Below are positions 9,378 through 17,583 of a stretch of 64,000 nt of DNA, one piece after another. Position 1 is the stretch's first letter. Each line of letters begins with the position of its first letter. The notes beneath the pieces were generated by a model. The model had not been told where the DNA came from and ran no database searches. It was given only the letters and a program-made list of their open reading frames with translations. Source of the stretch: Methanosarcina horonobensis HB-1 = JCM 15518 (lineage in GTDB: Archaea > Halobacteriota > Methanosarcinia > Methanosarcinales > Methanosarcinaceae). The stretch is taken from the NCBI RefSeq assembly GCF_000970285.1, contig NZ_CP009516.1, positions 2,397,036 through 2,461,035 on the forward strand, in the 5' to 3' direction. The position numbers and the translations under genes were made by a program.

Positions 9378-9728
9378 TCATAGACTTCTATTCTTTGCTT
9401 TCAGGATCACCGCTGAAAAAGGAATAAACACTACAAAATATAGAACTATAAAAATAGAATCTGATATTGTTTTGTTTAGCTGTGTGCCCATTGTTAATGA
9501 GTAAGTTATTCCCACGAATTTGCCTATATTACAGCATATTAATAAAAATATAAGAACTCCAAAAAGATATGCCTGGTTAGGGTGTAGCTTGACAAAGTCA
9601 TTTTGTTTATCACAAATGCCTTTACCTTTCATATATTTCATAAAAATTAAGAATACAGAAATATTTAACAGAAATAGATAATCCACCAATGCTTCATACC
9701 TCACTTCAACAATCAATCTCACACACAT
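9378..9728 (-). CDS. Hypothetical membrane protein, 116 aa
   Basis: This protein has three predicted membrane helices, around residues 16-32 (YLFLLNISVFLIFMKYM), 52-70 (AYLFGVLIFLLICCNIGKF) and 90-108 (SIFIVLYFVVFIPFSAVIL). It ends KAKNRSL. No family is recognised. The start is the first ATG in frame and alternatives within the first helix cannot be excluded. It has no obvious operon partner. Confidence 0.5.
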   Translation of the reverse strand: MCVRLIVEVRYEALVDYLFLLNISVFLIFMKYMKGKGICDKQNDFVKLHPNQAYLFGVLIFLLICCNIGKFVGITYSLTMGTQLNKTISDSIFIVLYFVVFIPFSAVILKAKNRSL

Positions 9729-10384
9729 TTTAAATAAATTCTTATTGTTATAGATAGTTGAATCTGTATATAAATTATGCTAATGTTTGATCATTATTTT
9801 GATGTATCTCGATAATTAAAAAGAAATTTCAAAAATTTAAATTCCTGTAGATTACAGCACGATTCTAGAAAAAGTGATAGCAGAAAGTTTGCGGCTTTAA
9901 AAAACCAGCTCATAGGTTACTAGCACGCATAATGTAATAGCACTCTTTCAGCTTAGAGCTAATTTAGCTCTAAATTTCAAAAAATATACGCATCAAACAT
10001 ATGAAAGCCAAAAAATTTGGTCTCGAATTTCTGAGAAAACGCCTAATGTGCTTAATTTTGTGCTCCAAATATGTTAGTCCTGCCTGAGAAAAGAGCTATA
10101 ATTAACTCGAAATTTTTTACTTCAAATTAATTTTTGCTTGAAAACAATTTTTGATACAATTTATTTAATATAATTTATGCTATTACTATGTACTGGAGTT
10201 GGGGAACAGAACTGGGGTATCATCTAGCACCAAAAGAATTACCTGGGGGTCGCTGATCCTACTTCGAATTACTTGCTTGGGGGAGCATAACATTCGAATT
10301 GACTGTATTGGGGGATGCAGTAAAACAGCGCCTCTGGGTTTCTTCTTACATTACGAATCCTGAAGATTTTTATCAAATTTGATA
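9729..10384. other. Non-coding stretch with a G-run repeat
   Basis: This AT-rich intergenic DNA contains a three-unit 30-nt repeat (10236-10325). A possible 22-codon ORF starts at 10188 (MYWSWGTELGYHLAPKELPG...), overlapping the first repeat, but nothing else supports it as a gene. Confidence 0.4.
10236..10325. repeat. Three 30-nt units, GAATT...GGGGG
   Basis: GAATT occurs at 10236, 10266 and 10296, exactly 30 nt apart. Each is followed by a run of five G (10245, 10279, 10310). The bases between are only partly conserved. In an AT-rich background three such G-runs are conspicuous. They could be a protein- or RNA-binding array, or a decayed minisatellite. Confidence 0.5.
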
Positions 10385-10388
10385 ATGA

Positions 10389-10532
10389 AAGTTCAAGAGG
10401 TTTATATTCACGAGACGTCTTGAATTTTGTCCAAGATGCCAAGACAAACTGAAAGTGAGCTCAGACGGCAAGACCTATTACTGTACTAATTGCAAATACT
10501 GGAGAAGACTGGGCCCTGTAAGACTCGATTAA
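10389..10532 (+). pseudogene. Zinc-ribbon protein remnant, 47 codons
   Basis: The plus strand encodes FCPRCQDKLKVSSDGKTYYC followed by TNCKYWRRLGPVRLD and a TAA. This is a compact CxxC...CxxC zinc ribbon. No start codon exists in frame. A stop precedes it at 10386-10388, and an ATG at 10385 (MKVQEVYIHETS) in another frame stops just before the ribbon. One frameshift would join them. It is best read as a small zinc-ribbon gene broken by a frameshift. Confidence 0.5.
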
Positions 10533-10658
10533 ATAATGATTTATGCATGAAGAGTGCCGAATTTTGAATCTTTTGCGATCGTCAAAAATGCACTCTGCAA
10601 GCTGAAATAAACCGATCTTTGATACTTCCGCTGTGCATTGACTATTCATTACTTATCT

Positions 10659-12254
10659 TTAATCAGAAATAAGCGCACTTATACTCTCACTTGTAACAAT
10701 GCCTATTACACGGTGCTTGGAATCTATTACGGGGAGTGCGGAAATCGAATGTTTTTCCATTATTGAGGATGCATGTTCAATCCTTTCGTCTTCGTATACG
10801 TACTTTACATCCCGTGTTATGATTTCGTCCAGTTCATTGATTTTACATGCTACTGCTTTTGTAATGTCCCAGGAAGTGACTATGCCTTCGAGTTTTCCGT
10901 CCTCCGATATGACAGGCAGGTGGCTCACACATTCCTTTACCATCAGCCTTGATGCGTGCTCGATTGTTTCGTCTCTTGAAACCGTATAGAAATTCCGGTT
11001 CATGACATCACTTACAAGGACCTCGGAAAGGAAGCTTCTTATCAGATAACTTAGCTGCCCCTCTTCAAGCAGGAAAGCGTCGTGCCCGTACTGGGACCTG
11101 ATTTCTTCATACCTGGCATCGACTCCGTTTGCGGTAAGGGCTGATACGATCTCCTGAGACTGGTAAGGAGGGTAGAGCCAGTCAGAGGATATGGAGATTA
11201 CAAGGTATTTTGCAGTAACTCCGGAGAAGCCTTCTATAAGGGAGCCGTTCTTTGAGAGGTCGAAGTAGTCCACGGCTTTTGTAATATAGAGGTACGAGTT
11301 GGCATCAAAGCGCTTTGTAAAATTATCTCCCTGATAGTTCAGGTAGCTTTCAACCTGGAAGTTTGGAGCGAATTCATGGGAAAGTTCCGGAGAGAGTTCA
11401 GACAAAGTCGTGCCTGTTGTACCTGTTGTGCCTGCGGTGCTGCCCATGCTGCCTGTCATGCATGCCGTATCTTCATCCCGCTGGAGCCTTCCGAACTTCT
11501 TTTGCATTGAAGCGTCGCTCAGGTATGTAATATGTCCTATCATGCGGGCAAGTGCGAGGCCCTGGGACGGGATCTTTTTTCCGTAATAGTCCCCTCCGTT
11601 CCATTTAGGGTCATCGGTTATGGCTTTCCTGCCGATTGCTCCGAATGCTATTTGCTGCGGGGTTGTAGATGCTGTTGTCGCTATTGCGATTGCTTTTTTC
11701 ACCATCTCGGGATAGCTTACTGTCCATTGAAGCACCTGCATTCCGCCCATGGAACCACCTGCAACCGCAAAAAGTTGTTTTACTCCAAGGTGCTCAACCA
11801 GTTTTCTCTGGGCATTTACCATATCTTTGATAGTGATTACAGGAAAAGTAATGCCGTAAATTTTTCCTGTTTCAGGGTCTATGGAGGAGGGACCTGTAGA
11901 GCCTTTACAGCCTCCGAGAATATTTGAACAGATTATGCAGTATTTTTCAGTATCAAATGCCTTGTTTGGACCGATTACAATGTCCCACCAACCGGGTTTT
12001 CTGTCACTCTGGTGGAATCCGGCAGCATGAGCATCTCCTGTAAGGGCGTGGCAGATCAGGATAACATTGCTTTTGTCAGCATTCATTTTTCCGTAGACTT
12101 CGTACTCTACCCTTACACCGTGAAGGATTTTTCCGCTTTCAAGTTCGAAAGGTCCGGGGATTTTATAGTTCATTGAGCGGACTATCCCGACGCTCTGACC
12201 TTTTTTCCCCGAGAAGATACTTTTAAAAGAAGGGCTTCCGGAAGAAACTGCCAT
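10659..12254 (-). CDS. metX: Homoserine O-acetyltransferase with C-terminal CBS pair
   Basis: MetX makes O-acetylhomoserine from homoserine and acetyl-CoA, the activated substrate for homocysteine synthesis. The alpha/beta-hydrolase core shows the nucleophile elbow GGSMGG (Ser168), the acid in SDWLYPP (Asp358) and the base in YGHDAF (His391). A CBS-domain pair (about 414-531) follows, as in other methanogen MetX proteins, and could sense adenosyl ligands. An unusual low-complexity insert of Gly/Thr repeats occupies residues 266-290. I chose the start at 12254 because GGAGG lies seven bases upstream; the longer frame begins at 12296. It lies 92 nt downstream of a tRNA-Cys gene on the same strand, behind paired palindromic operators, and is probably co-transcribed. 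Its partner metY is at 35847. Confidence 0.93.
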   Translation of the reverse strand: MAVSSGSPSFKSIFSGKKGQSVGIVRSMNYKIPGPFELESGKILHGVRVEYEVYGKMNADKSNVILICHALTGDAHAAGFHQSDRKPGWWDIVIGPNKAFDTEKYCIICSNILGGCKGSTGPSSIDPETGKIYGITFPVITIKDMVNAQRKLVEHLGVKQLFAVAGGSMGGMQVLQWTVSYPEMVKKAIAIATTASTTPQQIAFGAIGRKAITDDPKWNGGDYYGKKIPSQGLALARMIGHITYLSDASMQKKFGRLQRDEDTACMTGSMGSTAGTTGTTGTTLSELSPELSHEFAPNFQVESYLNYQGDNFTKRFDANSYLYITKAVDYFDLSKNGSLIEGFSGVTAKYLVISISSDWLYPPYQSQEIVSALTANGVDARYEEIRSQYGHDAFLLEEGQLSYLIRSFLSEVLVSDVMNRNFYTVSRDETIEHASRLMVKECVSHLPVISEDGKLEGIVTSWDITKAVACKINELDEIITRDVKYVYEDERIEHASSIMEKHSISALPVIDSKHRVIGIVTSESISALISD

Positions 12255-12346
12255 GCTCTGCCTCCTTCTTATTTCCGTTTTTATCCACCATCTCACCTTA
12301 TTTCCATAACCTGTCCAAGGAAATTTTCTTCATAAACTGTTTAAAA

Positions 12347-12417
12347 GTCAGAAGTGAGAATCGAACTCACATAATTCCGGGTTGCAGCCGGAAGCATAAC
12401 CACTCTGCCATTCTGAC
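12347..12417 (-). tRNA. tRNA-Cys (GCA)
   Basis: On the minus strand a complete 71-nt cloverleaf is present. The acceptor stem is GTCAGAA/TTCTGAC, the anticodon stem CCGG/CCGG holds the loop CTGCAAC (anticodon GCA), and the T arm contains GTTCGATTC. CCA is not encoded. It sits between a double operator (12437-12470) and metX, and is one of two tRNA-Cys genes in the window. Confidence 0.95.
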
Positions 12418-12436
12418 GGATAACGTTTTACGCGTG

Positions 12437-12483
12437 TTCACAATTGTGATTGCACATTCACAATTGTGATACTAATATAAAAA
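12437..12483 (-). promoter_or_regulatory. Promoter of tRNA-Cys/metX with two palindromic operators
   Basis: TTCACAATTGTGAT occurs at 12437-12450 and again at 12457-12470, exactly 20 nt apart (two helical turns). On the minus strand a TATA-like TTATATTAG lies just upstream (about 12483-12474). The operators therefore fall between the TATA box and the tRNA, where a bound protein would block initiation. That implies repression. Confidence 0.8.
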
Positions 12484-12672
12484 ATTATCTGTTCACCTGG
12501 AAAAAGCAACAGAAAAAATAACCCCCAGGTCAAGGTATGGTTAAATCCTGATATTATAACCCCAGACGTCTTGCCTGGAAATCCTGCCAGAAAGTAAGAC
12601 CGAGAAAATAAAAAACATACCGGGTAAAGTGAAAAATGGCTTAAAAGGGAAATGACTCTCAACTGCTTTAAC

Positions 12673-13587
12673 TTAACTTCCGTCGATTTCAATCATTCTG
12701 TCAAGCGCCTTTTTTGCTTTTACCCTTATATGCTCCGGAACATTGACTTCATATTCCATGTTCTCAAGACTGTTCAGGATGGATTCTAGGGTAATTTTTT
12801 TCATATTATAACAACGAGCCTTTTCAGAAGGAGGATAGAATTTTTTATTCGGGTGTTTTCTTTTCAATTTTTCAAAAAGCTCTTTCTCGGTCCCTATAAT
12901 AAATTCTCTGGAACCTGATTTTTCTACCAGTTTCACTATTCCGGTGGTGCTGAGAATATGGTCTGCAAGGCGCAGGACTTCAGGCCTGCATTCCGGATGT
13001 GCGAGAAACTCCGCATCAGGATGCAGGTTTTGTAAATTATGTATGTCATCTTCGCTGATATTATCATGAACGTGGCAGAACCCGGGCCAGAGGTGTATTT
13101 TTTTATTGGTATGAAGGGACACAAAAGCACCAAGGTTTTTGTCCGGAACAAAAATAATTTCCCTGTTTTTTATTGAATTTACCACGTTTACGGCATTTGC
13201 AGATGTGCAGCAAATATTCGATTCCGCTTTTACGGCAGCTGAACTGTTTACGTAGCAAACAACCGCTGCATCAGGATGTTTTTCTTTTTCTTCCCTGAGA
13301 GCCTTCACAGTGACCATATCTGCCATAGGGCAGCCCGCATCCGGGACTGGTAAAAGGACTAACTTTTCAGGAGAAAGAATCGATGCAGACTCTGCCATGA
13401 AATGGACGCCTGCAAAAACTATGACGTCGGCTTTTGAATTCACTGCTGCCCTGCAGAGGGAGAGGGAATCTCCGACGAAATCCGCAACTTCCTGTACTTC
13501 CCTGCGTGTGTAGAAATGGGAGAGAATTATCGCGTTTCTTTCTTCTTTAAGTCTTTTTATTTCTTCTATAATTAACTGATCTTCCAT
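12673..13587 (-). CDS. nadA: Quinolinate synthase
   Basis: NadA condenses iminoaspartate with dihydroxyacetone phosphate to quinolinate for NAD synthesis, using an oxygen-sensitive [4Fe-4S] cluster. The 304-residue protein is the usual length. The three cluster ligands are recognisable: Cys86 (DAGCPMADM), Cys171 (WPGFCHVH) and Cys259 (KARCYNMKK). The substrate motif ILSHFYTRREVQ is near residue 21. I prefer the start at 13587, which has GGAG five bases upstream, over 13605. It follows iscU and iscS on the same strand, so an Fe-S enzyme is encoded with the machinery that builds its cluster. No nadB or nadC is present nearby. Confidence 0.93.
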   Translation of the reverse strand: MEDQLIIEEIKRLKEERNAIILSHFYTRREVQEVADFVGDSLSLCRAAVNSKADVIVFAGVHFMAESASILSPEKLVLLPVPDAGCPMADMVTVKALREEKEKHPDAAVVCYVNSSAAVKAESNICCTSANAVNVVNSIKNREIIFVPDKNLGAFVSLHTNKKIHLWPGFCHVHDNISEDDIHNLQNLHPDAEFLAHPECRPEVLRLADHILSTTGIVKLVEKSGSREFIIGTEKELFEKLKRKHPNKKFYPPSEKARCYNMKKITLESILNSLENMEYEVNVPEHIRVKAKKALDRMIEIDGS

Positions 13588-13721
13588 AACAACTCCATTT
13601 TTCATAGTAATTCCGTTTTCAAAATTCTTTCATTTCGAAGTGACTTTAATTTCTAAAAACTTTATTTTAGATTACAAGTGGCTTTGTTTTCAAACTGACT
13701 ATATTTCAAACACACTGCAAC

Positions 13722-14111
13722 TCACTCTGTCCACGGCTCAAGTCCTTTTTTCCGCAGATAATCGTTAATTGCCTCATGGATCGCCTCTTCTGCAAGCATA
13801 GAACAGTGCATCTTTATAGGAGGAAGCCCATCGAGTGCTTCTGCAACTGCTTTATTTGAAAGTTGCCAGGCTTCTTTGAGTGTTTTTCCTTTAATAAGTT
13901 CGGTTGCCATACTGCTTGACGCAATCGCAGCCCCGCACCCGAAGGTCTGGAACTTCACATCGACAATCCGATCTTCCTCTACTTTAAGGAATATCTTCAT
14001 TATGTCTCCGCATTTCGCGTTTCCTACTTCTCCTACTCCATCACAGTTTTCAATGCTTCCCATGTTTCTGGGATCCGAAAAATGATCCATCACTTTAGCG
14101 CTGTAATCCAT
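13722..14111 (-). CDS. iscU: Fe-S cluster scaffold protein IscU/NifU type
   Basis: This is a 129-residue single-domain scaffold on which IscS-derived sulfide and iron are assembled into clusters. The three ligand cysteines and the invariant Asp are all present: Cys34 and Asp36 (GNAKCGD), Cys59 (TFGCGAAIASSS) and Cys103 (KMHCSMLAEEA). The N-terminus MDYSAKVMDHFSDPRN is typical. A strong GGAGG ribosome site lies seven bases before the ATG. It is encoded 96 nt after iscS and before nadA, presumably in one operon controlled by the operators at 15402-15433. Confidence 0.95.
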   Translation of the reverse strand: MDYSAKVMDHFSDPRNMGSIENCDGVGEVGNAKCGDIMKIFLKVEEDRIVDVKFQTFGCGAAIASSSMATELIKGKTLKEAWQLSNKAVAEALDGLPPIKMHCSMLAEEAIHEAINDYLRKKGLEPWTE

Positions 14112-14207
14112 GAATTGTCCTCCTGCACTGTAATTTAATTTTCAGATCTTTAATTCTGATTTCCAAACTAGTTTACCTAAACGGTTTTTTGTTAAAGAAG
14201 CCTGCAT

Positions 14208-15392
14208 TTAAAGGGTCCTGTACTCCCGAGGAGTCAATGGCGACATATTCCTGAGCTTCTGAACAATTTCGGGCAGAACTTCAAGCACTCTCTCCACTTC
14301 TTCAGGGGTATTCATTCTCCCAAGGCTCAACCTCAGGGAACCGTGAACAATCTCGTGCGGAACTCCACAGGCTGTAAGCACATGCGATGGCTCGAGAGAT
14401 GTAGAATTGCATGCGCTTCCTGTGGATGCAAAGATTCCTTTTGCATTCAGGAGCAGCAGGAGAGATTCTCCTTCTATGTATTCGAATGTGACATTCACAT
14501 TGTTTGCAAGCCTTTCCGTGGGATGCCCGTTAAGATGGGTTTTAGGGATCTTCAGAAGTCCCTCAATCAGGCGTTCTCTCATCTCAAGAAGGGTTTTATT
14601 CTCCTCTTCAAGCTCATCTATTGCAAGTTCTATGGCTTTTCCGAGACCAACAATAGCCGGGACGTTCTCCGTGCCTGCCCTGCGTTTTCTTTCCTGGGCT
14701 CCACCGTGGAGAAGGGATTCGATTTTTGTTCCTTTTCTTATGTAAAGCGCCCCGCAGCCCTTTGGTCCTCCGAACTTATGGCCTGAAAGAGATAAGAGGT
14801 CAATATTCATTTTTTTAACATCTATGGGAACGTGCCCTATTGCCTGCACCGCATCCGTGTGAAAACATATCCTTTTCTCCCTTGCGATTCTTCCGATTTC
14901 CTCAACAGGCTGAATCGTCCCTATCTCGTTGTTTGCAAGCATTAAGGAAATGAGTATAGTGTCGTCCCGAATTGCATTTCTCAGATCCTCTGGTGATACC
15001 ATTCCGTATTTGTCAACAGGAAGGTAAGTAATCTCAAACCCCTGCCCTTCAAGCCATTTACAGGCGTACAGGACAGCGTGGTGTTCGATAGAGCTTGTAA
15101 TTATGTGCTTTCCTTTGTTCGTATTTGCAAAGGCTGCCCCCTTTACTGCCCAGTTATCGGACTCCGTACCTCCGGACGTGAAATAGATCTCATTCTCTTC
15201 TGCCCCGATGGCGCTCGCAACCTTTTTTCTTGCCTCTTCTATTGCACGCTTTGAGACTTTTCCAGGATCATAAATAGAGGAAGGGTTTCCGAAGTTTTCT
15301 GTCAGGTAGGGAAGCATCTCTTCGACAACTTCTTTTCTTACAGGAGTCGTAGCAGAGTTATCCATGTAAATGGTCCTGTTTTCCACTGTCAT
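14208..15392 (-). CDS. iscS: Cysteine desulfurase IscS/NifS
   Basis: A PLP-dependent class V aminotransferase-fold enzyme that releases sulfur from cysteine as a persulfide for Fe-S and tRNA thiolation pathways. The 394-residue length is normal. Visible motifs are MDNSATTP at the N-terminus, the PLP-contacting SSIEHHAVL near 101, the Schiff-base Lys206 (LSGHKFGGPKG) and the catalytic loop Cys328 (GSACNSTS). The start codon has AAGGTG upstream. Two palindromic operators lie 10-41 nt before the ATG. With iscU and nadA downstream it forms an operon, and it diverges from the Cys-rich HTH gene at 15828. Confidence 0.95.
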   Translation of the reverse strand: MTVENRTIYMDNSATTPVRKEVVEEMLPYLTENFGNPSSIYDPGKVSKRAIEEARKKVASAIGAEENEIYFTSGGTESDNWAVKGAAFANTNKGKHIITSSIEHHAVLYACKWLEGQGFEITYLPVDKYGMVSPEDLRNAIRDDTILISLMLANNEIGTIQPVEEIGRIAREKRICFHTDAVQAIGHVPIDVKKMNIDLLSLSGHKFGGPKGCGALYIRKGTKIESLLHGGAQERKRRAGTENVPAIVGLGKAIELAIDELEEENKTLLEMRERLIEGLLKIPKTHLNGHPTERLANNVNVTFEYIEGESLLLLLNAKGIFASTGSACNSTSLEPSHVLTACGVPHEIVHGSLRLSLGRMNTPEEVERVLEVLPEIVQKLRNMSPLTPREYRTL

Positions 15393-15401
15393 ACTTGCAC
15401 C

Positions 15402-15441
15402 TTCACAATTGTTATGAGTATCACAATTGTGACTATTTAAG
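15402..15441 (-). promoter_or_regulatory. iscS promoter with two operators
   Basis: TTCACAATTGTTAT (15402-15415) and ATCACAATTGTGAC (15420-15433) are two close matches to the window-wide palindrome, 18 nt apart. On the minus strand an AT-rich TATA-like CTTAAATA (15441-15434) directly precedes them. Both operators therefore lie in the initiation region, next to the start codon, consistent with repression. Confidence 0.75.
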
Positions 15442-15792
15442 TTTTATCCTGAAAGATATCCTGGGGAGGGAATCTGATAGAAGAAAATAAAAAAGTGCGT
15501 TCTTACCATTGCTTTTTGATCACAGACACTTTTGACCAATGCAACCTTACTCGTTTTCCTAACCATTCTCTGCTTTGTGGGTAGGGCAGCCAGACAAGCT
15601 GGCGGAGGCGTTAGGAAGAATACCGAGAGATTCTCTTCTGGATGCCGGTATAGAGTAACCAGTTAATAAACAGCCGTAAAAACAGTAAAGTTTCAAAAAT
15701 CTGGCAGTTTTTTTGAAAATATTGCTTCGCGTGGAAATCTAATTATTATTTTTTGTACTGATAATAAATATATATGTATATAAGATATATCG
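15442..15792. other. Divergent intergenic region, iscS and HTH gene
   Basis: This is about 350 nt between divergent genes. The right end contains an AT-rich TATA region (ATAAATATATATGTATATAA) for the HTH gene. The middle holds a short GC-rich, hairpin-prone stretch (GCCAGACAAGCTGGC near 15590). No gene is seen. Confidence 0.5.
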
Positions 15793-15806
15793 TTCTCAAT
15801 TGTAAA
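15793..15806 (+). promoter_or_regulatory. Degenerate operator in front of the HTH gene
   Basis: TTCTCAATTGTAAA matches 12 of 14 positions of TTCACAATTGTGAA. It lies 15-25 nt after a TATA-rich stretch and 21 nt before the ATG at 15828, an autoregulatory position. Confidence 0.5.
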
Positions 15807-15827
15807 TCTCAAAAAGTGATGGTAATT

Positions 15828-16178
15828 ATGGAAACTCCGTGTCAGAAGATTGTGTGGGATCTGGTTCCCACAATAAGGGCCAGTCTCGCAATCGAACTTG
15901 TAAACAAAGGACAGTCACAGGCGGCTTCCGCAAAGCTGCTGGGGATTGCCCCATCGGCAGTTTCCCAGTATATTTCGGGGAAAAGAGGGTACAGGATAGA
16001 GTTCCAGGGCGAGACAAAAGAATTGATTGAAAAACTTGCCCAGGACCTGATAGACAATGCTGTCGACGACTTTGTTCCAAGGATTTGCAAGATTTGCGTA
16101 AGTGCAAGAGGAATTGAGAGTAACTGCAATAGTACCTGCGGTCCGAAAGAACAAGAACAGAATGAACCAACAGAATAA
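15828..16178 (+). CDS. HTH transcriptional regulator with C-terminal four-Cys motif
   Basis: A 116-residue predicted DNA-binding protein. A lambda/XRE-like helix-turn-helix occupies about residues 28-52 (KGQSQAASAKLLGIAPSAVS followed by QYISGKRG). The C-terminus carries Cys87-x2-Cys90 and Cys100-x3-Cys104, suited to an Fe-S cluster or zinc. This arrangement resembles the archaeal COG2522-type predicted regulators. The frame is open from 15774, but the conserved part begins at METPCQK; ATGs at 15819 and 15828 are both possible. It sits between the iscS operon and cysK, both of which carry the palindromic operator, and has a degenerate copy in its own leader. I infer it is the sulfur or Fe-S sensing regulator of this regulon, but binding is unproven. 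Confidence 0.85.
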   Translation: METPCQKIVWDLVPTIRASLAIELVNKGQSQAASAKLLGIAPSAVSQYISGKRGYRIEFQGETKELIEKLAQDLIDNAVDDFVPRICKICVSARGIESNCNSTCGPKEQEQNEPTE

Positions 16179-16251
16179 ATCAACAAAATAAATCAACAAA
16201 ATAAATCAACAAAATAAATCAACAAAATAAATCAACAAAATAAATCAACAA
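16174..16251. repeat. Six tandem copies of a 13-nt unit
   Basis: AATAAATCAACAA is repeated six times without error, starting inside the last codons of the HTH gene and running into the intergenic region. The first unit supplies that gene's TAA stop. It looks like a recent slippage expansion. Confidence 0.85.
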
Positions 16252-16387
16252 AATGAAACCTGAGACACAGGTGCATGTGAAGATCTCTTTTAACGATCCC
16301 TGTATCGTTTTCAGGCCCATTATATACCTTTTAAACGAAGAAGCTTTTCGATAACTATATATCCAGGATAACCTAAGATAAGCATAG

Positions 16388-16415
16388 TTCACAATTGTGA
16401 ATCTCTTATATAAAT
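16388..16415 (+). promoter_or_regulatory. cysK promoter with perfect operator
   Basis: The perfect palindrome TTCACAATTGTGAA (16388-16401) is followed six bases later by the TATA box TTATATAAA (16407-16415). Here the operator lies upstream of the TATA/BRE, unlike at iscS and tRNA-Cys, so activation or BRE competition is possible. About 175 nt of leader separate the likely transcription start from the cysK ATG. Confidence 0.8.
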
Positions 16416-16614
16416 TCTCTTATATTACACTGCTGACATTACGGGGTTCGAACTCTCCGCAGGTCAATGTGCTTGAGACAAATAATCGTGAAATCCCGGG
16501 CTGACTGTGAGTCTGAATGAAAAAACACACACTATTGACCGTATAAATATAGGCTTGGACAATTGAAATATAGGGAATCCGGAAAGAAGTAAACTGCAAG
16601 AAAAGGTGAATGGT

Positions 16615-17541
16615 ATGGGGCGAATATATTCCGATATTACCTGGACAGTTGGCAACACACCGCTTGTCCGGTTGAATCACGTAACAAAAGGTCTGCATGC
16701 GGATGTGCTGGTTAAACTGGAGTCCTTTAACCCTATGGGGAGTGTAAAGGACAGAATCGGCCTGGCAATGATCGAAGAAGCCGAACGTGCCGGAAGAATC
16801 AAAGAAGGCACAACTATTATTGAACCCACAAGCGGCAATACCGGCATTGCACTTGCAGGCGTATGCGCTGCCCGCGGCTATAAACTCATTCTTGTCATGC
16901 CTGAGACCATGACTGTAGAAAGGAGAAAACTGCTCAAGGCTCTCGGAGCAGAACTAATCCTGACCCCAGGGCCTGAAGGAATGAAAGGTGCAGTCGATAA
17001 AGCAGAACAGATGGCTGCAGAAGATCCCGCTCTTTATTATATACCCCAGCAATTTCAGAACCCTGCAAATCCGGAAATTCACCGCAGGACAACTGCTGAA
17101 GAGCTGTGGAGAGATACGGACGGTAAAGCAGATGTGATTGTTGCCGGTGTGGGAACAGGAGGGACAATTTCAGGTGTTGCCGGTGTTCTCAAAAAAAGGA
17201 AACCCACTTTTAAAGCAATTGCAGTAGAACCCGCAGAATCTCCGGTGTTAAGCGGCGGAAAACCGGGACCGCACAGGATCCAGGGGATCGGGGCGGGTTT
17301 CGTTCCTGATGTACTTCAGCTAGACCTTATTGATGAAATTATCAAAGTAAATGCAGACGATGCCGTTGCCACAGCCAGAAGACTGGCAAAAGAAGAAGGA
17401 ATCCTTGCAGGAATATCATCAGGTGCAGCTGCATATGCGGCACTGCAGGTAGCGTCCAGGGAAGAGATGAGCGGAAAGACGATTATTGTCATCCTGCCGG
17501 ATACAGGAGAGCGTTATCTGAGCACCGATTTATTTGACTGA
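16615..17541 (+). CDS. cysK: Cysteine synthase (O-acetylserine sulfhydrylase)
   Basis: A PLP enzyme (308 aa) that converts O-acetylserine and sulfide to cysteine. The PLP lysine is Lys45 ([12 protein letters not shown]), the substrate loop TSGNTGIA is near 72, the phosphate-binding [10 protein letters not shown] near 175, and the conserved [11 protein letters not shown] tail closes the protein. The start MGRIYSD at 16615 aligns with the family; ATG at 16606 adds three residues. The long leader (16416-16614) has no obvious riboswitch. cysE follows after 42 nt, so O-acetylserine supply and use are coupled in one operon under the palindromic operator. Confidence 0.95.
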   Translation: MGRIYSDITWTVGNTPLVRLNHVTKGLHADVLVKLESFNPMGSVKDRIGLAMIEEAERAGRIKEGTTIIEPTSGNTGIALAGVCAARGYKLILVMPETMTVERRKLLKALGAELILTPGPEGMKGAVDKAEQMAAEDPALYYIPQQFQNPANPEIHRRTTAEELWRDTDGKADVIVAGVGTGGTISGVAGVLKKRKPTFKAIAVEPAESPVLSGGKPGPHRIQGIGAGFVPDVLQLDLIDEIIKVNADDAVATARRLAKEEGILAGISSGAAAYAALQVASREEMSGKTIIVILPDTGERYLSTDLFD

Positions 17542-17583
17542 TTTACTTGACTTAACATCTGATAATTAATTCGGAAGGTTTCA

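Noticed and set aside
10699-12000. Long ORFs opposite metX
   Set aside because: They are antisense shadows; metX has full catalytic motifs in the other strand.
16440-16475. GGGGTTCGAACTCTCC in the cysK leader resembles a tRNA T arm
   Set aside because: The loop is eight bases and no acceptor, D or anticodon arms can be found around it, so it is probably coincidental.
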